A DNA stretch of 40,202 nt, from NCBI GenBank assembly GCA_002346475.1, contig DDZV01000040.1, positions 60,892-101,093 on the forward strand. Direction: 5' to 3'. Of this stretch, positions 16,530 to 24,834 are shown one piece after another. A program made the position numbers and the translations under genes. The stretch is from Acidobacteria bacterium UBA2999 (GTDB taxonomy: Bacteria; Acidobacteriota; Vicinamibacteria; Vicinamibacterales; UBA2999). Under the pieces are notes generated by a model. That model saw nothing but the letters and a program-made list of their open reading frames with translations, had not been told where the DNA came from and did no database searches. The stretch's first letter is position 1; every line of letters begins with the position of its first letter.

Positions 16530-17363
16530 ATGGCCCTGGTCAAGTTTCCGGGAGGAGCAACCCCGGAACTAAAACCGGATGAAGACGATTTCCACCATGA
16601 TTCCGATCATGAATCCCGAGAAACCGGTGGGAAGATGTCGTTTCTGGACCACCTGGACGAATTGCGGAAACGCATCGTCTGGTCTGTGGTGTTTATTTTT
16701 GCAGGATTCTTAATTGCGTTTGCTTTTATCCAGAAGCTGTTCGAATTTATTATGCTCCCGCTACAAGAAATGTTGCCAGTCGGGCAAACGCTTGTCTATA
16801 CAAATCCCAGCGAAGCATTCATTCTCTACATAAAAATTGCAGCTATCGGTGGACTCATCCTAGCTTCGCCAGCTGTTATGAGCCAAGTCTGGCTCTTTAT
16901 TGCTCCTGGTTTGTACACTAATGAAAAAAAACTTGCTATACCCTTCGTCGTACTTTCTTCCACATTCTTTATTGTTGGTGCCGCATTTTCGCATTATGTT
17001 GTGTTCCCGCTGGCATGGCAGTTCTTTGTAAGTTTTACAACTGACTATCTCACATTCATGCCTCGAGTCGAACCAGCGTTTTCGATGTACCTGCGATTGA
17101 TAATTGCTTTCGGTCTAGTTTTTCAAATGCCAACAGTCGTCCTATTCCTAGCAAAAATGGGAATATTAACGGCTCGTTTTATGTTAAAGAATTTTAAGTA
17201 CGCTGTTTTAATCATTTTTATTGCGTCTGCTATCCTAACACCTGATGCTTCCCCCGTAACGCAGCTTGCCATGGCTGGACCAATGCTATTTCTCTACCTA
17301 GTTAGCGTTGGCCTTGCCTGGTTGTTTGGAAAGAAGCGTTATTTGGAGGAAGAGGAAGAGTAG
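16530..17363 (+). CDS. tatC: Twin-arginine translocase subunit TatC
   Basis: TatC is the six-helix receptor that binds twin-arginine signal peptides. The family start motif MSFLDHLDELRKRI is at residues 36-49, followed by six hydrophobic helices and the conserved SPAVMSQVWLFIAPGLYTNEK and FGLVFQMPTV segments. With ATG 16530 the protein has 277 residues and a 35-residue acidic, His-containing N-terminal extension. An alternative start at ATG 16635, behind a purine-rich GGTGGGAAG, would remove the extension. It lies 10 bp after tatA and is clearly cotranscribed. The C-terminus is a run of five glutamates. Confidence 0.96.
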   Translation: MALVKFPGGATPELKPDEDDFHHDSDHESRETGGKMSFLDHLDELRKRIVWSVVFIFAGFLIAFAFIQKLFEFIMLPLQEMLPVGQTLVYTNPSEAFILYIKIAAIGGLILASPAVMSQVWLFIAPGLYTNEKKLAIPFVVLSSTFFIVGAAFSHYVVFPLAWQFFVSFTTDYLTFMPRVEPAFSMYLRLIIAFGLVFQMPTVVLFLAKMGILTARFMLKNFKYAVLIIFIASAILTPDASPVTQLAMAGPMLFLYLVSVGLAWLFGKKRYLEEEEE

Positions 17364-17375
17364 ACACACCATCTC

Positions 17376-18314
17376 ATGCCGATTCGCTCTTCATCGGTAA
17401 GCGAAATCGATCAACTGATCACAGATCTTCAGCAAGAATCGAAAATTAGACGTGATGCTGCCGTGGCTAGACTGCGAATTGTGGGGTCTCGATCTATTCC
17501 ACGCTTAACAGCAATTATTCAATCAGACAACACTGCCACTGTGAGAGTCGCTGCGCTAAGTGCTCTTGAGACAAGCAATGATTCTCGGGCTAGAGATTCA
17601 GCCATGGCAGCTCTATCCGATAAGCATGAACCCGTTGCCCTCGCTGCAATTATTGTAATGAAGAGTTGGTTGTCAACAGACGCAGATGCAATGACTGTGG
17701 ACGCACTAGTAACACTTGTCCTAGATCCCAACCGTTCTCAAACAGTACGGCAAGCAGCACTCCAGGCACTAGCAGATCTCCCTGAGAGTTTAGTACAACC
17801 ACTGCGTCAACAGCTCACACAAGAACTGGGTATAAAAAATGTAACTGCTGAAACTACAGAGATTACTAACAATCCAGCAAGAGCCCTTGAATGGTTAAAC
17901 ACCGAAGGTGCCAACACAACTCTGTCAGAGATACATCAATTAATTACCTATGCTAGAGCGAAAGAACATGCTTGTGAAAGCAGTGCAGAGCAAGCAGCCT
18001 GGTGCTATCTTCGAGGAGCAGCCCACGTTCTGCTCGCCAAGCGCAACAGTCGAGTTGCACTTTACGATTTAAGAGAATCCATAGAAAAAACATCAAAACC
18101 CCTACCTCTTGATTACTTGCTTGCTATTCGATCTATCGGAGACGCTACGTGCCTTGAACCACTTGGACGAGCATGGGCTGGAGCGAGTGCTGAACCGTGG
18201 TGGTGTCAACAATTAGCTGACGCTGCAAAAAACATCATCAGTCGAGAAAAGCTCACTGGGAGACATGCCGTGGTTAAGCGCGCGCGCGCGCGGTGGGCTG
18301 GATTCCTAAGTTAA
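17376..18314 (+). CDS. HEAT-repeat-like protein of unknown function
   Basis: A 312-residue, apparently cytoplasmic protein with no signal or membrane segment. The first half consists of about three to four helical pairs of the HEAT or PBS-lyase-like type (IQSDNTATVRVAALSALE, LDPNRSQTVRQAALQALAD). The second half is helical but less regular, with a segment on a predicted chain of Ala/Leu-rich helices. It starts 12 bp after tatC and so belongs to the tat operon; its job is unknown. Near the 3' end is an alternating GC tract at 18278-18292 encoding KRARAR. Its stop overlaps the stop of proS by four bases. Confidence 0.75.
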   Translation: MPIRSSSVSEIDQLITDLQQESKIRRDAAVARLRIVGSRSIPRLTAIIQSDNTATVRVAALSALETSNDSRARDSAMAALSDKHEPVALAAIIVMKSWLSTDADAMTVDALVTLVLDPNRSQTVRQAALQALADLPESLVQPLRQQLTQELGIKNVTAETTEITNNPARALEWLNTEGANTTLSEIHQLITYARAKEHACESSAEQAAWCYLRGAAHVLLAKRNSRVALYDLRESIEKTSKPLPLDYLLAIRSIGDATCLEPLGRAWAGASAEPWWCQQLADAAKNIISREKLTGRHAVVKRARARWAGFLS

Positions 18315-19768
18315 TAAGATTTAGCAAACCAAGCATTTGCTTTGGCAACTTTCCCACACTTAAAACACAAACTTTCTTCAATAGTGGCATGCTCAAATGG
18401 TATGTTTCGGATTGTGGCTTGCGTCTCTTCTTTAATACTTGCCTCACAACCTGGCAAACCACACCATGGTGAAATTACGAAGCCAGGACGACCATTCATA
18501 ATTTTGACAAATTCTTTGTAAGAATTAGTCTTTGCAGTGTGCTCTTTTTGAAATTGTAAAGCCCTATCAAATAATGCCTGCTGGATTTCTATTAGCATCT
18601 CTTCGACACTAGCAACTAACCCTTCCATGGGAACAAAGGTTTTCTCTCGAGAATCTCGTCGTACTAATACAACTTGTGATTTTGCAATATCTTTAGGGCC
18701 AACTTCAAGACGAAGAGGAACACCTCGTAATTCCCATTCGTTAAATTTCCATCCTGGTGTCTGGGAATCACGATCATCAAGCATGACACGAACGTTGCGG
18801 GCCACTAACGAATCTCTTATTTCTACAGCCTTAGGTAAGACGGTTTCTTTCCAATTACCCCGTGAGATTGGCACAATCACAACTTGGTAGGGAGCGATAC
18901 GCGGTGGAAGAATCAAGCCTCCATCATCGCCATGTGTCATAATGACGCCACCAATCAGCCTTGTAGAAACACCCCAAGACGTGCCATAAACATATTGGAC
19001 AGATTTATCCCTAGCCTGAAACTTAATATCAAATACCTTCGCAAAGTTCTGTGCGAGATTATGGGACGTCCCCGCCTGTAATGCTCGTCCATCTCGCATT
19101 AGCGCTTCAATAGAATATGTGCTTTCAGCGCCAGCAAACTTCTCGCTTTCTGTCTTCTTCCCATCTACAACAGGCATAGCTAATTCAGTCTGGGCAAAGT
19201 CTTTGTACACACCAAGCATCCGCTGTGTCTCTTCCTCAGCCTCCTCATACGTCTCGTGTGCCGTGTGTCCTTCCTGCCATAAAAACTCTGTGGTTCTTAG
19301 AAACAAACGTGTGACCTTTTCCCATCGAATCACATTAGCCCATTGATTAATAAGAACAGGTAAATCTCGCCAAGACTGGATCCACTTTGCGTACATCGTC
19401 CCAATAATTGTCTCTGACGTTGGACGAATAACCAGTCGCTCTTCAAGTTCTTCGTTGCCACCGTGCGTAACCCAGGCAACCTGTGGTGCAAAACCCTCAA
19501 CATGATCTGATTCCTTTAGAAGCAAGCTTTCAGGAATAAGCATCGGAAAATAAGCATTCACATGCCCAGTAGCTTTAAATCTTCGGTCTAAAGCTTGCTG
19601 CATTAGTTCCCAGATGGCGTAACCATATGGACGGATAACCATACATCCCTTGACGGGAGAATAGTCTGCCAGTTCAGCACGGCGAATTGAATCAATGTAC
19701 CAACGTCCGAAGTCTACAGACTGCGGAGTAATCTCGGTTGGTAGATCAGGAAGTTCATTATCTGACAT
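18311..19768 (-). CDS. proS: Prolyl-tRNA synthetase, archaeal/eukaryotic type
   Basis: ProRS charges tRNA-Pro. The 485-residue protein is the short class II form lacking the bacterial editing insertion between motifs 2 and 3. Visible are RPTSETIIG, motif 2 FLRTTEFLWQEGHTA, the SAGAESTYS-like KFAGAESTYSIEALM region, and motif 3 near LIGGVIMTHGDDGGLILPPRIAP. A C-terminal zinc-binding domain carries PWCGLPGCE and CFKCGK, ending in the characteristic Tyr. This form is usual in archaea and eukaryotes and occurs in several bacterial phyla. Start ATG 19768 is preceded by a TATGAT at 19795-19800 but without a matching -35. Confidence 0.96.
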   Translation of the reverse strand: MSDNELPDLPTEITPQSVDFGRWYIDSIRRAELADYSPVKGCMVIRPYGYAIWELMQQALDRRFKATGHVNAYFPMLIPESLLLKESDHVEGFAPQVAWVTHGGNEELEERLVIRPTSETIIGTMYAKWIQSWRDLPVLINQWANVIRWEKVTRLFLRTTEFLWQEGHTAHETYEEAEEETQRMLGVYKDFAQTELAMPVVDGKKTESEKFAGAESTYSIEALMRDGRALQAGTSHNLAQNFAKVFDIKFQARDKSVQYVYGTSWGVSTRLIGGVIMTHGDDGGLILPPRIAPYQVVIVPISRGNWKETVLPKAVEIRDSLVARNVRVMLDDRDSQTPGWKFNEWELRGVPLRLEVGPKDIAKSQVVLVRRDSREKTFVPMEGLVASVEEMLIEIQQALFDRALQFQKEHTAKTNSYKEFVKIMNGRPGFVISPWCGLPGCEASIKEETQATIRNIPFEHATIEESLCFKCGKVAKANAWFAKSY

Positions 19769-19844
19769 GTCAAAACTAGCTAGCCGTCACAGATATCATA
19801 AAAAACCTGTGACCTCAAAACTCATACGTAATTCTTTAGGACAC

Positions 19845-21392
19845 CTAGGAATCTATTAAAACGTCAGAAACGTTTCTCTGCCAGAGTATATCGTCCCGCT
19901 GTGGAAAATCTTCCCGAAAATGTCCTCCACGGCTTTCTTCTCGTCGTAGTGCAGCACGTGCAATAAGAAGTCCAACTGTAACAACATTCAAAAGTCGCAT
20001 AGACTCCTGAGAAGACGCTCCCGTTCCTGGTTGCTCAAGACGCATCCACCACTGTTCAAGTTGCTGAACAGCAGCCCGTAATCCAGATTGCATGCGTACA
20101 AGGCCCACCTTCCGCCACATCATATCCTTTACTTCAACCTCAGTCGGCAATGTCCCAGCCTGTAAATTCCTCATTTCAAAAGAATCAACATCTCCAGATA
20201 GCGACGGTGTCTGCCACGGTTGAGCCATCGCCACAGCAGAGCGTACGCCAAACACCAGTCCTTCTAATAACGAATTACTTGCAAGACGATTCGCTCCATG
20301 TACACCTGTACAAGCAACCTCTCCAGCCGCATATAGACCCGGCAATGCTGTACGGCCATGCAAATCAGTTTGTACTCCGCCCATCAAATAATGTGCAGCA
20401 GGACTCACAGGGATACGATCAGTAGCCAAATCGAGTCCCACCTGTTGGCATGCTTTTGTAATTGTTGGAAAACGGCGATGGACAAAAGAATAGTCCAGAT
20501 GTGCAAGTGTAAGATAAACAGATGTTCCAGAACGCTCAGCTTCGCGTGACATAGCACGTGCCACACGATCACGTGATGCCAAGTCACCCTCAGATTCATA
20601 GCGTTGGACAAACGCTTCTCCAGAGGCGTTAACCAATCTTGCCCCCTCGCCACGTAGTGCCTCTGAGAGAAGGAACCGTGGATAATCAGGTACATTTAAT
20701 ACTGTTGGATGGAATTGAACAAACTCAAGACCGGTGACACGAGCGCCTGCTCGGAATGCAATCGCAACACCATCACCAGTTGCAACAGCTGGATTAGTTG
20801 TTTCCCTGAATACTTGACCAGCTCCACCTGTAGCTAGCAGTGTTGCAGTTACCGTTACAAAGTGTTCCTGGCCAGACTTGTCTATGTAAACACCACCTCT
20901 ACACTGGCCATCCTGCACAAGTAGTCTCGTGACCAAAGTATCGTCCATAACTTGAATTCTTGGATTATGGGAAACCTGATTCCACAATACACGAGAAATT
21001 TCACGCCCCGTTGCATCAGTTGCATGAAGCACCCGTCGAACGCTGTGCGCCGCCTCACGGCCAAGAGCAGGCTTACCCTCAGCATCACGATCAAATGCCG
21101 CACCCCACTCCAACAGTTCCTTAACGTAACGTGGGCCTTCTGTAACAAGTACGTTGACAGCATCAGAATCAGAAAGACCATCGCCAGCCCCAAGAGTATC
21201 TTGGGCATGTAGCTCTGGAGAATCATCTTTCCCAATTGACGCAGCAATACCGCCTTGTGCATAACCAGTATTACTCTCAGAAAGCCCCGCCTTGGTAAGC
21301 ACAATCACCTTACCAACACTGGCCAGGGCAATAGCGGCACGTAGGCCTGCAATGCCGCTACCAACAACTAGGAAGTCGCCGCTTAGGTTCAC
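19845..21392 (-). CDS. nadB: L-aspartate oxidase
   Basis: NadB oxidises L-aspartate to iminoaspartate, the first step of de novo NAD synthesis, with FAD. The 515-residue protein has the N-terminal dinucleotide fold VVGSGIAGLRAAIAL, the SNTGYAQGGIAAS active-site loop, HSVRRVLHATDATGREI, the QFHPTVL motif, GGVQTDLHGRTALPGLYAAGE, and a C-terminal helical domain. nadA and nadC are not in the window, but nadE is (30693). Start GTG 21392 has TAGGAT 8 nt upstream and no Shine-Dalgarno. The gene diverges from aroB across only 34 bp. Confidence 0.95.
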   Translation of the reverse strand: MNLSGDFLVVGSGIAGLRAAIALASVGKVIVLTKAGLSESNTGYAQGGIAASIGKDDSPELHAQDTLGAGDGLSDSDAVNVLVTEGPRYVKELLEWGAAFDRDAEGKPALGREAAHSVRRVLHATDATGREISRVLWNQVSHNPRIQVMDDTLVTRLLVQDGQCRGGVYIDKSGQEHFVTVTATLLATGGAGQVFRETTNPAVATGDGVAIAFRAGARVTGLEFVQFHPTVLNVPDYPRFLLSEALRGEGARLVNASGEAFVQRYESEGDLASRDRVARAMSREAERSGTSVYLTLAHLDYSFVHRRFPTITKACQQVGLDLATDRIPVSPAAHYLMGGVQTDLHGRTALPGLYAAGEVACTGVHGANRLASNSLLEGLVFGVRSAVAMAQPWQTPSLSGDVDSFEMRNLQAGTLPTEVEVKDMMWRKVGLVRMQSGLRAAVQQLEQWWMRLEQPGTGASSQESMRLLNVVTVGLLIARAALRREESRGGHFREDFPQRDDILWQRNVSDVLIDS

Positions 21393-21400
21393 CGGATGCT

Positions 21401-21420
21401 ATCCTACACCGTAGTAGACT
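21401..21420. promoter_or_regulatory. Overlapping divergent -10 elements between nadB and aroB
   Basis: TAGGAT (- strand, 21401-21406) lies 8 nt before the nadB GTG. TAGACT (+ strand, 21415-21420) lies 6 nt before the aroB GTG. Neither has a good -35 hexamer. With only 34 bp between the start codons, each promoter's -35 region would fall inside the start region of the other gene. Confidence 0.3.
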
Positions 21421-21426
21421 CTACCC

Positions 21427-22545
21427 GTGACTCTTACTGAAACCTTTAACCAACCGCTTCGTATCACAGTTCCCTTAGGTGAACGTCCGTCTGAAATTTG
21501 GATAGGTGCAGGGCTTGCAGAAAACCTACAAAGCCTCCTAGATACTGCTGGTTTTGGCCAGCGCCGGTTCCTAGTATCTAATCCGACAGTCTGGAAATAC
21601 TACGGAGAAGCTATCCAGCACGTCTGTGGGAACGCAGAAGTTATATTGATTCCTGATGGCGAACGTCATAAGACAGTCCAAACTGTTTCACGTATCTACG
21701 AAGCCCTCATTCGTACCGAAGCCGACCGGGCAAGTTCAATTGTGGCTGTCGGTGGTGGTGTTGTTGGTGATACTGCAGGATTCGCAGCAGCTACATTCCT
21801 GCGTGGGGTGACACTGGCCCACGTGCCAACGACTCTCCTCGCACAGGTCGACAGTTCAATCGGTGGAAAAGTAGGTGTCAATCACAAACTTGGGAAAAAC
21901 CTCATTGGGGCATTTCATCAACCGACAATCGTGATTATCGATCCATTGTTACTCGAAACACTCCCCCGTCGAGAGTTCCGTTCTGGACTTTACGAAATCG
22001 TTAAATACGGAATGATTGCCAGTCGAAATTTGTTAGATAGCCTCGCTAGTAATACCAAGTCTATCTTCGCACGTGACCCAGCTGTGCTATTACCTATCAT
22101 CACTGAATCATGTCGTATTAAGGTGGATGTAGTCACGAAAGACGAACGAGAATCTGGCCCGCGGCGCGTACTCAACTTTGGTCACACTGTTGGTCATGCT
22201 CTTGAGGCTGTCACTAATTACCGAAGATTCAGACACGGTGAAGCTATTGCATACGGCATGTTAGCAGCTACTGACCTTGCTGTTGAACGAGGCCTCATGG
22301 CTGATCGTGAACGTCAAGTTCTCACCAAGTTGATTAAGAAGCTCGGACGACTTCCAAAAATTGACGATCTATCTCAAGAACAAATCCTCGAAACTATCCG
22401 ACACGACAAAAAAGTTGTGAACGGTCGTCTACATTTCGTTATGTGTCCTGAAATTGGTACAACTTCTATTGTCGATGACGTTACGGAAGACGAACTCTTA
22501 CAAACACTGAAACGACTTCATATTGGGAAAGTGGAAAATGGCTAA
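21427..22545 (+). CDS. aroB: 3-dehydroquinate synthase
   Basis: AroB converts DAHP to 3-dehydroquinate in the shikimate pathway, using NAD and a divalent metal. The 372-residue protein shows PDGERHKTV, the NAD-binding GGGVVGDTAGFAAATFLRGV, PTTLLAQVDSSIGGKVGVNH, KNLIGAFHQP, the metal-site YEIVKYGMI and NFGHTVGHALE, and RHGEAIAYGM. Start is GTG 21427, without a Shine-Dalgarno. The 3' end overlaps the aldehyde dehydrogenase gene by 8 bp, pointing to translational coupling even though the pathways are unrelated. No other aro gene is present. Confidence 0.97.
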   Translation: MTLTETFNQPLRITVPLGERPSEIWIGAGLAENLQSLLDTAGFGQRRFLVSNPTVWKYYGEAIQHVCGNAEVILIPDGERHKTVQTVSRIYEALIRTEADRASSIVAVGGGVVGDTAGFAAATFLRGVTLAHVPTTLLAQVDSSIGGKVGVNHKLGKNLIGAFHQPTIVIIDPLLLETLPRREFRSGLYEIVKYGMIASRNLLDSLASNTKSIFARDPAVLLPIITESCRIKVDVVTKDERESGPRRVLNFGHTVGHALEAVTNYRRFRHGEAIAYGMLAATDLAVERGLMADRERQVLTKLIKKLGRLPKIDDLSQEQILETIRHDKKVVNGRLHFVMCPEIGTTSIVDDVTEDELLQTLKRLHIGKVENG

Positions 22546-24025
22546 GTTGGCAAAAACACAGATGTATGTTGCCGGCGAGTGGCTGATCCCATCTACAGGG
22601 GAATATTTTGAATCATTTAATCCATATACCGGAAAACCCTGGATGCTGGTTGCTAGAGGTGGGGTCGAGGATGCACACAGAGCTGTAGAGGCTGCTCATA
22701 ACGCATTTGAAAATTCTGAGTGGCGTGAAATGACACCTAGTGCACGGGGTCAACTATTACGACAATTTGGAGATCTCATTGGTGACAACGCAGAACGGCT
22801 GGCAAAAATAGAAGTCCAAGACAACGGCAAGCTTTATAGCGAGATGTCTTTGCAAACGCGGTACACCCCACAGTGGTATCACTATTTTGGGGGACTGGCT
22901 GATAAGATTGAAGGAGCCGTCTTACCCCTGGATAAGTCAGAGACCTTTGCTTTTACCCGGCACGAGCCGCTCGGGGTCTGCGTCGCAATTCTTCCATGGA
23001 ATTCTCCGCTCTTTCTCACTGGCTTTAAACTCGCGCCCGCGCTTGCAGCTGGCAATACGGTGGTAATTAAACCATCTGAGTACACCTCAGCGTCGACACT
23101 GGAGTTTGTAAAACTGGCTGAACAGGCTGGGGTTCCCAAGGGTGTAATCAACGTGGTCACTGGATTTGGAAAAGAAGTTGGCGAGGCCCTGATTACACAT
23201 CCAAAGGTTGCGAAAGTTGCATTTACCGGTGGTTCCGTGAGCGGTCGCCATGTTTATAGCCGAGCAGCTGAAAGCCTGAAACGAGTCAGTCTAGAGCTCG
23301 GGGGAAAATCGCCGAACATCGTTTTTGATGATGCCAACATAGAAAATGCCGTCAAGGGTGTCATCTCTGGGATCTTTGCCGCTACAGGTCAGACTTGTAT
23401 TGCTGGGTCTAGATTACTGGTGCAAGAGTCGATTCACGATGAATTCGTGGATAAGCTGGTCAAGTTTGCACGTACCGCAAAAATGGGTAATCCAATGTCA
23501 GTAGATACCCAAGTGGGTCCGGTGACCACTCATCCACAATATGAAAAAGTGCTCAGTTATCTTGAGATCGCGCGGGCCGAAGGTGTTGAATGCGTACTTG
23601 GGGGTAGTAAAGCTGAACGTCCTGAATGTGGGGATGGCTGGTTTGTGGAACCCACGATCTATACCGGTGTCAAAAATACAATGCGAATCGCCCAAGAAGA
23701 AGTGTTTGGTCCCGTGCTGTCAGTTATTCCATTCAAAGATGAGGAGGACGCAATCACAATCGGTAATGATGTGGTGTACGGACTCGCAGCTGGTATCTGG
23801 ACAGAAAGTATGCGTCGAGCCCTGCATGTGTCACAGCACCTACAGGCTGGGACCGTTTGGGTAAATCTGTACCGAGCCTTTAGTTACATGGCACCGTTTG
23901 GAGGCTATAAACAATCTGGCCTCGGACGAGAAGGTGGTCAGGAAGCGATCCGGGAGTACTTACAAACAAAAACAACCTGGATCTCTACATCCGATACTGT
24001 ACCAAATCCATTTGTAATGCGTTAG
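22538..24025 (+). CDS. NAD(P)-dependent aldehyde dehydrogenase
   Basis: A 495-residue class of the ALDH superfamily that oxidises aldehydes to acids. The catalytic residues are visible: Glu253 in LELGGKSPN and Cys287 in GQTCIAGSR, 34 residues apart as is standard. The Rossmann motif FTGGSVSGRHV and the substrate-channel motif ILPWNSPLFL are also present. ATG 22538 is chosen over the TTG at 22523 because it gives a normal N-terminus and overlaps aroB by 8 bp. The central part looks slightly richer in G+C than its neighbours by eye. The substrate is not determinable; it resembles the broad betaine/2-aminomuconate semialdehyde dehydrogenase group. Confidence 0.93.
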   Translation: MAKLAKTQMYVAGEWLIPSTGEYFESFNPYTGKPWMLVARGGVEDAHRAVEAAHNAFENSEWREMTPSARGQLLRQFGDLIGDNAERLAKIEVQDNGKLYSEMSLQTRYTPQWYHYFGGLADKIEGAVLPLDKSETFAFTRHEPLGVCVAILPWNSPLFLTGFKLAPALAAGNTVVIKPSEYTSASTLEFVKLAEQAGVPKGVINVVTGFGKEVGEALITHPKVAKVAFTGGSVSGRHVYSRAAESLKRVSLELGGKSPNIVFDDANIENAVKGVISGIFAATGQTCIAGSRLLVQESIHDEFVDKLVKFARTAKMGNPMSVDTQVGPVTTHPQYEKVLSYLEIARAEGVECVLGGSKAERPECGDGWFVEPTIYTGVKNTMRIAQEEVFGPVLSVIPFKDEEDAITIGNDVVYGLAAGIWTESMRRALHVSQHLQAGTVWVNLYRAFSYMAPFGGYKQSGLGREGGQEAIREYLQTKTTWISTSDTVPNPFVMR

Positions 24026-24029
24026 TCAT

Positions 24030-24044
24030 GGTTGTTTCGCAACC
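24030..24044. terminator. Small hairpin between convergent genes
   Basis: GGTTG-TTTCG-CAACC forms a 5-bp stem with a 5-nt loop in the 32-bp gap between the aldehyde dehydrogenase and prepilin peptidase stops. There is no T-run on either side, so it is at most a weak bidirectional terminator. Confidence 0.25.
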
Positions 24045-24057
24045 TTAGCAGGAATGT

Positions 24058-24825
24058 TCATCTGTAGAACGATAGATACCAAGCTAGCATCGCATCACCA
24101 GCGATACTGACTGCTAGTGCTGCAACCGCAAGAAATGTCCCAAATGGCAACGTCGCCGTTCTTGTGCGACGACCTCCAATAATCAGCCCTAAACCAACAA
24201 TCGACCCAGTCAACGAAGCTAGCAGTAATGTCAATAACATAAGTGGCCAACCAAGAAACGCCCCGATCATAGCTAGCATTTTGACATCACCCATACCAAG
24301 GCCCTGGTGCCCCCGTAATCGCGTATACAACGCATTGAGCATGAGAAGTATCCCTGCCCCAAGAGTGATCCCAAGCAGTGAAGATAGCCACCCAGGCACC
24401 AGAAACAAACTCGCACCAAAACCAAAAGCAATGCCAGGGAGTGTCACACTATTAGGTAATACTCGATGTTTCAGGTCAATCACAAAGAGCACGATGAGTG
24501 CACAGGAAAAAACCAGTCGAACGGAAAAAAGCGCTACGTCGCCAAATGCAAAAGCACTCATGGCAAATGCAACCCCCGTAACAATTTCAACTGCGGGATA
24601 CATCACTGAGATTGGTGTAAAACAACTGCGACACCGGCCACCAAGGAGCCCCCAACTTAAGATTGGTATTTTTTCAAACCAAGACAGCCTATATCCGCAT
24701 GCAGGACACTGTGAGAATGGCCAGGCAACTGATGCTGCACGTGGCAATCGGTAAATACAGACACTCAGAAAGCTCCCTACGAGGGTCCCAAGCAATCCGA
24801 ACAGAAGAATCATTCTGAACGGCAT
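24058..24825 (-). CDS. Type IV prepilin peptidase (A24 family)
   Basis: This membrane aspartyl protease cleaves the leader peptide of type IV prepilins and N-methylates the new terminus. The 255 residues hold the N-terminal methylase-like domain with two zinc cysteine pairs (Cys40/Cys43 and Cys65/Cys68). The catalytic aspartates are Asp117 in IDLKHRVLPN and Asp180 in GMGDVK, with about eight membrane helices in all. Length is typical. It begins 9 bp after the VKOR-DsbA gene stop and shares its transcript. The pilin at 26163 has the matching cleavage motif. Confidence 0.95.
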   Translation of the reverse strand: MPFRMILLFGLLGTLVGSFLSVCIYRLPRAASVAWPFSQCPACGYRLSWFEKIPILSWGLLGGRCRSCFTPISVMYPAVEIVTGVAFAMSAFAFGDVALFSVRLVFSCALIVLFVIDLKHRVLPNSVTLPGIAFGFGASLFLVPGWLSSLLGITLGAGILLMLNALYTRLRGHQGLGMGDVKMLAMIGAFLGWPLMLLTLLLASLTGSIVGLGLIIGGRRTRTATLPFGTFLAVAALAVSIAGDAMLAWYLSFYR

Positions 24826-24834
24826 GAAGCTTAA

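Noticed and set aside
24164..24754. 196-codon open frame on the + strand
   Set aside because: It is antisense to the clear prepilin peptidase gene and its product looks like a shadow (Pro/Ser/Arg-rich, no family pattern).
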